Below are positions 6,160-10,687 of a stretch of 10,687 nucleotides of DNA, piece by piece (position 1 is the stretch's first letter; each line of letters opens with the position of its first letter). The DNA comes from CAYJVP01 sp964373615 (GTDB lineage Bacteria > Patescibacteriota > Patescibacteriia > UBA9934 > GWF2-40-263), in NCBI GenBank assembly GCA_964373615.1, contig CAYJVP010000036.1:1-10687 (forward strand), read 5' to 3'. A model generated the notes under the pieces. That model saw nothing but the letters and a program-made list of their open reading frames with translations, made no database searches and had not been told where the DNA came from. The translations under genes and the position numbers were made by a program.

Positions 6160-8178
6160 ATGGAGAAATTTCAACTGAAAGCCCCATACAAACCAGCCGG
6201 TGACCAACCAAAGGCGATCAAGGAGTTGACCGCCGGTGTTCGAGCGGGCGAAAAATTTCAAACACTTCTCGGCGTGACCGGTTCGGGGAAGACGTTTACC
6301 GTTGCCAATGTCATCCAAAACGTGCAGCGGCCGACGCTTGTGATTGCGCACAACAAAACGCTCGCCGCGCAACTGTGCAACGAATTCCGCGAATTTTTTC
6401 CCAACAACGCGGTCGAATATTTTGTCTCCTACTACGACTACTATCAGCCGGAGGCGTATCTGCCGCGCACAGACACCTACATTGAAAAAGAGGCCGAGAT
6501 CAACCAGGAGATCGACCGATTGCGTCACGCCGCAACACAAGCGTTGCTCTCGCGTCGCGACGTGATCATCGTGGCGTCTGTTTCGTGCATCTATGCGCTT
6601 GGATCTCCCGAGGAGTATAAACAGACCGTGTTGCACGTTGTGGCCGGTTCGTCTGACCTCTCGCGAGAAAACATGATTCGCCGATTGATCGCGATGCAAT
6701 TTGAGCGCACGAACGCGGATATCACACGTGGCCATTTTCGCGTCCGCGGCGACACCCTCGAGGTCATGCCCATGAATGAGGAAGTGGTCTATCGGCTGAT
6801 GCTCGACGGCGATGTGCTCGCGTCGATCCACCTTCTCGATCCCATCACACGCAAAGAGATCGAACGTCCGCAGGATATCTGGATTTTTCCTGCTAAACAC
6901 TACGTTGTCTCTGTCCCGCGCAAAGCAGAGGCTCTCCGCAATATTCGACAGGAACTCGAGGAACGACTTGCCGCGTTTGACCGCGACGGAAAAATTTTGG
7001 AAGCAGAACGTCTGAAGCGCCGCACACGCTACGACCTCGAGATGATTCAAAATATCGGCTATTGCAACGGGATCGAAAATTATTCACGTCATTTCGATGG
7101 CCGTGCGCCGGACGAGCCACCGTATACGCTCATTGATTATTTTCCAGAAGATTTCCTTCTGATCATCGACGAATCACACGTGACCGTTCCGCAAATTGGT
7201 GGCATGTACGAAGGCGATCGTTCCCGCAAAGACACATTGGTCGAGCACGGGTTCCGGCTGCCTTCCGCGAAAGATAACCGACCATTGAAGTTTGCGGAGT
7301 TCGAGGGGAAGTTTCGGCAGGTGTTGTTTACGAGCGCCACGCCAGGGCCGTTTGAAAAGAAGGTGAGTACAAAGGTCGTCGAGCAGATCATTCGGCCGAC
7401 CGGATTGGTGGATCCGGAGGTGATGGTGAGGCCGGTCACGGGGGGAACAGATGGAACAAAGAAACAGAAGGGACAGGTTGAGGATCTGATCGAGGAAATT
7501 AAACTTCGCGTGGAACGCGGCGAGCGGACGCTCGTCACGACGCTCACGAAAAAGATGGCGGAGGATTTGTCAGAGTTTTTGCACGAGCGGCAGATCAAGG
7601 TTCAGTATCTCCATTCTGATGTTCAGACGCTCGATCGCATCACGATCCTCACGGATTTTCGCAAGGGTTCGTACGATGTTTTGGTTGGCGTCAATCTTCT
7701 GCGCGAGGGACTGGATTTGCCCGAGGTCACTCTTGTGGCGATTCTTGACGCGGACAAAGAAGGATTCCTGCGTTCGGAAACGTCCCTCATCCAAACGATT
7801 GGACGCGCGGCACGAAACGTCCGCGGCCAGGTGCTGCTCTACGCGGACGAGATGACGGGATCGTTGAAACGCGCCTTTTCGGAAACGGAGCGTCGCCGCA
7901 CCCTGCAGCTTGCCCACAACAAGGAGCACGGCATCACACCAAAGACCGTTGAGAAAAAGATCAAGGACATACGCAAGATGCTCGGCGTTGAGGAAGACAC
8001 GACTGAGAAGGCGCTTCGGCTTGAGCTCACGGCCGAGCCGCATGAGATCGAGGTGGTGATCAAGGAGAAAGAAAAAGAGATGCGCGACGCGGCGCACGAT
8101 CTTGACTTCGAGACCGCCGCGATCCTGCGCGATGAGATCGTGCTGTTGAAGAAAGAGATTCGAGAAAAAAGAAAATAA
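6160..8178 (+). CDS. uvrB: Excinuclease ABC subunit UvrB
   Basis: A 672-residue protein of normal length and complete architecture. UvrB is the damage-verifying, DNA-wedge helicase-like subunit of nucleotide excision repair: it receives the lesion from UvrA and recruits UvrC. Walker A is GVTGSGKT (38-45). The beta-hairpin that inserts between DNA strands is in the Tyr-rich block beginning YFVSYYDYYQPEAYLP at 87 and running to about 115. The Walker B/DEAD-like box is DESH (337-340), followed by the GGMYEGDRSRK segment. Motifs V and VI appear as GVNLLREGLDLPEV and QTIGRAARN. The C-terminal UVR domain that binds UvrC or UvrA occupies about 634-669. The ATG is fixed by the conserved N-terminal FQLKAPYKPAGDQPKAI block. 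There is no Shine-Dalgarno motif; a hairpin and a palindrome precede the gene. uvrA starts one base after the TAA, so the two are surely cotranscribed. Confidence 0.97.
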   Translation: MEKFQLKAPYKPAGDQPKAIKELTAGVRAGEKFQTLLGVTGSGKTFTVANVIQNVQRPTLVIAHNKTLAAQLCNEFREFFPNNAVEYFVSYYDYYQPEAYLPRTDTYIEKEAEINQEIDRLRHAATQALLSRRDVIIVASVSCIYALGSPEEYKQTVLHVVAGSSDLSRENMIRRLIAMQFERTNADITRGHFRVRGDTLEVMPMNEEVVYRLMLDGDVLASIHLLDPITRKEIERPQDIWIFPAKHYVVSVPRKAEALRNIRQELEERLAAFDRDGKILEAERLKRRTRYDLEMIQNIGYCNGIENYSRHFDGRAPDEPPYTLIDYFPEDFLLIIDESHVTVPQIGGMYEGDRSRKDTLVEHGFRLPSAKDNRPLKFAEFEGKFRQVLFTSATPGPFEKKVSTKVVEQIIRPTGLVDPEVMVRPVTGGTDGTKKQKGQVEDLIEEIKLRVERGERTLVTTLTKKMAEDLSEFLHERQIKVQYLHSDVQTLDRITILTDFRKGSYDVLVGVNLLREGLDLPEVTLVAILDADKEGFLRSETSLIQTIGRAARNVRGQVLLYADEMTGSLKRAFSETERRRTLQLAHNKEHGITPKTVEKKIKDIRKMLGVEEDTTEKALRLELTAEPHEIEVVIKEKEKEMRDAAHDLDFETAAILRDEIVLLKKEIREKRK

Positions 8179-8179
8179 T

Positions 8180-10687
8180 ATGGATGATCAGATCCGCATT
8201 AAAGGCGCGCGGGAGCACAACCTCAAAAATATTTCGCTCGAGATTCCGCGCAATAAACTTGTTTGTATTACCGGTCTTTCCGGATCGGGGAAGTCCAGTT
8301 TGGCGTTCGACACGATTTTTGCCGAGGGGCAACGGCGATACGTCGAATCTCTTTCTGCGTATGCGCGGCAGTTCCTGGGACAGATGGAAAAACCGGACGT
8401 GGACGAGATCGAGGGACTTTCGCCGGCGATCTCGATCGATCAGAAAGCGCATTCGGCGAATCCACGCTCGACCGTGGCCACGATCACAGAGATGTACGAT
8501 TATTTGCGTGTGCTGTTCGCGCGCATTGGTCGGCCGCATTGTCCGAAATGCAAGCGGGAGATTCAGAAGCTTACGAATGAGGAGATGGTGGATGTGGTCC
8601 TCGCGCGTTTACTTCCTGAGCGGAGCCCCGCCGCAGGCCGGGCGAAGTCGAAGGGCTCGGTGAAGATCCTCGCGCCGGTGGTGCTCGGCCGTAAAGGCGA
8701 ATACTACCAGCTCCTCTATGACCTCTACAACTCTGGTTTTGCTCGCGTTCGCATTGACGGCAAAGAATTTGACTTGAACCAGCAGATCAAACTCACGCGC
8801 TATCAACAGCACACGATCGAGGTGATCGTTGACGCTGTGCCGGTTGCTTTGTTTGCGAAGGACGAAAAAGCGGCGCGACAAAGGCTTGCGGAAGCGCTTG
8901 AAGTCGCCGTGCAGAGGGGGAACGATGTCGCAACCGTAGTCTATCCGGATAAAACCGAACAGATGCTCTCAGCAAAATTTAGTTGCCCGAACGATGGGTT
9001 CTCGTTTCCGGAAATCGAGCCTCGCCTCTTCTCTTTTAACTCGCCGTACGGTGCCTGTCAGGCCTGTCACGGCCTTGGGACTGCCGAGTTGTTCAGCGAG
9101 GAGCTGTGTGGAATGTGCACGGGAGCGCGGTTGCGTGCGGAGTCGCTGTACGTTTGGTTGCCAGGCGATCGTTCCATCGTCGACGTGACGGCGATGTCGA
9201 TCGATGCCGCGCAAAAATATTTCGCGTCAATCCCGCTCGATGAACGTGAACAAGAGATTGCCGGCGCGGCGTTGCGCGAGATTCTCAATCGCTTGCAATT
9301 CATGCTCGACGTTGGGTTGCATTATCTTACGTTGAATCGCATGGCCGGATCGCTTTCTGGTGGCGAAGCGCAACGCATACGGCTTGCCTCACAGGTCGGT
9401 TCACGACTCGTGGGCGCCCTTTATGTTCTCGACGAACCGACGATCGGTTTGCATCAGCACGATAATGAGCGACTCATCGAAACGCTCACGGAACTGCGCG
9501 ACCTCGGCAACACGGTGCTCGTGGTCGAGCATGACGAGGACACGATTCGGGCCTCCGATTACATGGTCGAAATTGGCCCAGGCGCCGGTGTGCATGGCGG
9601 TGAGGTCGTTGCCGCGGGTGATGTGCCGAAGATTTTTGAGCACAAGAAATCGCTGACAGCGGCGTATCTACGTGGTGATAAAAAAATTGCGGTTCCGAAA
9701 GAGCGGAGAACGGTTGCAAAAGATGTGATCAAGGTCCGCGGAGCCTCGGAGAATAACCTGAAGCATATTGACGTGGACATTCCGCTTCGGCGTTTCGTGT
9801 GCATCACCGGCGTGTCCGGTTCTGGTAAGTCAACGCTCGCCTACGACACGATGTACAAGGAATGTTCACGCCGGTTGTACGGGAGCAAACATACACCAGG
9901 AAGACACAAAGCCTTGCTTGGGCTGGAGTATATTGACAAAGCCGTTCTGATTGATCAGTCGCCGATCGGCCGCACCCCGCGCTCGAACCCCGCCACCTAC
10001 ACCGGCGCCTGGGGACCGATTCGAGATATTTTTTCCGCGACCGAGGAAGCGCGGTATCGCGGGTACAAGCCAGGCCGTTTCAGTTTCAATGTCCCTGGCG
10101 GACGCTGCGAAAACTGTGAGGGCCACGGCACGATCGCCATCGAGATGCATTTTTTGCCGACCGTCTACGTCACGTGCGACGTGTGCAAAGGCCGACGCTT
10201 TGATCGCGAGACGCTCGAGATTTTTTTCAAAGAAAAAAATGTGTATGAGATCCTCGGCATGACGATTGAAGAGGCCGCGGAATTTTTTAAAGACATTCCG
10301 TTCGTTCACGACAAACTGAAAACGCTGAACGAGGTCGGACTCGGATATCTCAAACTCGGCCAGCCCGCGCCCACCCTTTCCGGCGGCGAGGCGCAGCGCG
10401 TGAAACTCGCCTCGGAACTTTCCAAGCGTTCCACGGGACGTACGTTGTATCTTCTGGACGAACCCACGACCGGTCTTCACTTTGCGGACGTGGACCAGCT
10501 TTTGAAGGTCCTGCACACACTCGTGGATAAAGGGAATTCGATTATCGTGATCGAACACAACCTGGATGTCATCAAAACGGCCGACTGGGTCATTGACCTC
10601 GGCCCTGAAGGCGGCGACAAGGGCGGAGAGGTCGTCTGTGTTGGCACGCCTGAGGATGTCGCGCGGCACAAGGGGAGTTACACAGGG
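8180..10687 (+). CDS. uvrA: Excinuclease ABC subunit UvrA lacking the insertion domain (3' end outside window)
   Basis: 836 codons are open in one frame to the window edge; by alignment from memory only about 7-20 residues are missing. UvrA is the dimeric ABC ATPase that detects helix distortion and loads UvrB. First ATPase: Walker A GLSGSGKSS (32-40), signature LSGGE (392-396), then YVLDEPTIGLH. The UvrB-binding domain follows at about 120-265 and includes an unusual insert at 146-158. Second ATPase: Walker A GVSGSGKST (544-552), LSGGE (733-737), LLDEPTTGLH. The second zinc finger is intact, C643-x2-C646-x19-C666-x2-C669. The first is altered: CPND at 269-272 replaces CPxC, with C293/C296 kept. 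Directly after, C310-x2-C313 of the CxxCxGxRL motif comes 13 residues after C296, where about 100 residues (the insertion domain) normally intervene. Total length would be near 850 against about 940. It overlaps nothing; the TAATATG junction couples it to uvrB. Confidence 0.96.
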   Translation, partial: MDDQIRIKGAREHNLKNISLEIPRNKLVCITGLSGSGKSSLAFDTIFAEGQRRYVESLSAYARQFLGQMEKPDVDEIEGLSPAISIDQKAHSANPRSTVATITEMYDYLRVLFARIGRPHCPKCKREIQKLTNEEMVDVVLARLLPERSPAAGRAKSKGSVKILAPVVLGRKGEYYQLLYDLYNSGFARVRIDGKEFDLNQQIKLTRYQQHTIEVIVDAVPVALFAKDEKAARQRLAEALEVAVQRGNDVATVVYPDKTEQMLSAKFSCPNDGFSFPEIEPRLFSFNSPYGACQACHGLGTAELFSEELCGMCTGARLRAESLYVWLPGDRSIVDVTAMSIDAAQKYFASIPLDEREQEIAGAALREILNRLQFMLDVGLHYLTLNRMAGSLSGGEAQRIRLASQVGSRLVGALYVLDEPTIGLHQHDNERLIETLTELRDLGNTVLVVEHDEDTIRASDYMVEIGPGAGVHGGEVVAAGDVPKIFEHKKSLTAAYLRGDKKIAVPKERRTVAKDVIKVRGASENNLKHIDVDIPLRRFVCITGVSGSGKSTLAYDTMYKECSRRLYGSKHTPGRHKALLGLEYIDKAVLIDQSPIGRTPRSNPATYTGAWGPIRDIFSATEEARYRGYKPGRFSFNVPGGRCENCEGHGTIAIEMHFLPTVYVTCDVCKGRRFDRETLEIFFKEKNVYEILGMTIEEAAEFFKDIPFVHDKLKTLNEVGLGYLKLGQPAPTLSGGEAQRVKLASELSKRSTGRTLYLLDEPTTGLHFADVDQLLKVLHTLVDKGNSIIVIEHNLDVIKTADWVIDLGPEGGDKGGEVVCVGTPEDVARHKGSYTG
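8615..8658 (+). repeat. GC-rich palindromic insert inside uvrA
   Basis: The stretch begins CCTGAGCGGAG (8615-8625) and ends GCGAAGTCGAAGG (8642-8654). It holds nested inverted repeats: GAGCCC (8623-8628) with GGGCTC (8653-8658), and GCCC (8625-8628) with GGGC (8640-8643). It encodes PERSPAAGRAKSK at residues 146-158, low-complexity residues that E. coli UvrA lacks at this point (about 12 extra residues between VDVVL and LAP). It resembles the CCTGAGCG...GTCGAAGG palindromic repeats that I associate with CPR and Bacteroidetes genomes, here inserted in frame. Confidence 0.6.

Noticed and set aside
6097..7050. A 317-codon minus-strand open frame opposite uvrB
   Set aside because: It is antisense to strongly conserved uvrB codons and shows no family motif.
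8180..8663. Possible frameshift at the start of uvrA because several short frames overlap there
   Set aside because: Reading from the ATG at 8180 gives one uninterrupted UvrA frame to the window end; the other frames are shadows.

Overview
The window is a dense bacterial stretch of roughly 50-55% GC with one minus-strand gene at the left edge and eight plus-strand genes after it. UGA is used as a stop (several genes end in TGA), so it does not come from a UGA-recoding lineage. Protein style, short intergenic gaps, near-absence of Shine-Dalgarno motifs, promoters lying right on the start codon, an archaeal-type NMN adenylyltransferase and a divergent DHH phosphoesterase together suggest a Candidate Phyla Radiation (Patescibacteria/Parcubacteria-like) genome. 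That assignment is an inference from style; no marker gene proves it.

Layout. 1-912 (minus): DHH/DHHA2 phosphoesterase related to family II pyrophosphatases, cut by the window edge. 913-1086: divergent intergenic region with a clear extended -10 for the minus gene. 1087-2136: membrane-anchored or secreted protein with an Asp-box (BNR/sialidase-like) beta-propeller. 2146-2174: a good promoter placed for leaderless transcription of the saccharopine-dehydrogenase-like gene 2182-3333. 3339-3469: a ~130-bp imperfect palindrome that looks like a small non-autonomous repeat element. 3497-4435: DUF362 protein. 4437-5231 and 5243-5521: two proteins I do not recognise, the first with a signal-like hydrophobic segment. 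5537-6058: NMN adenylyltransferase. 6059-6159: regulatory leader with a hairpin and a 12-bp perfect palindrome. 6160-8178 uvrB and 8180-10687 uvrA (only the last few residues missing), one base apart.

How they work together. uvrB-uvrA is a classic nucleotide-excision repair operon: UvrA2UvrB finds lesions, and UvrB is loaded for UvrC incision. The DUF362 gene, two unknowns and nadM run 3497-6058 with gaps of 1, 11 and 15 bases and are probably cotranscribed; no shared pathway is evident.

Most notable: (i) the UvrA lacks the ~100-residue insertion domain that normally sits between two Cys motifs of signature domain I, while keeping its UvrB-binding domain; (ii) the same UvrA carries an in-frame GC-rich palindromic insert inside the UvrB-binding domain; (iii) the 130-bp palindrome between two genes; (iv) the DHH protein has replaced several residues that bind metal or substrate in family II pyrophosphatases. 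I see no phage, CRISPR, tRNA, rRNA or transposase gene.
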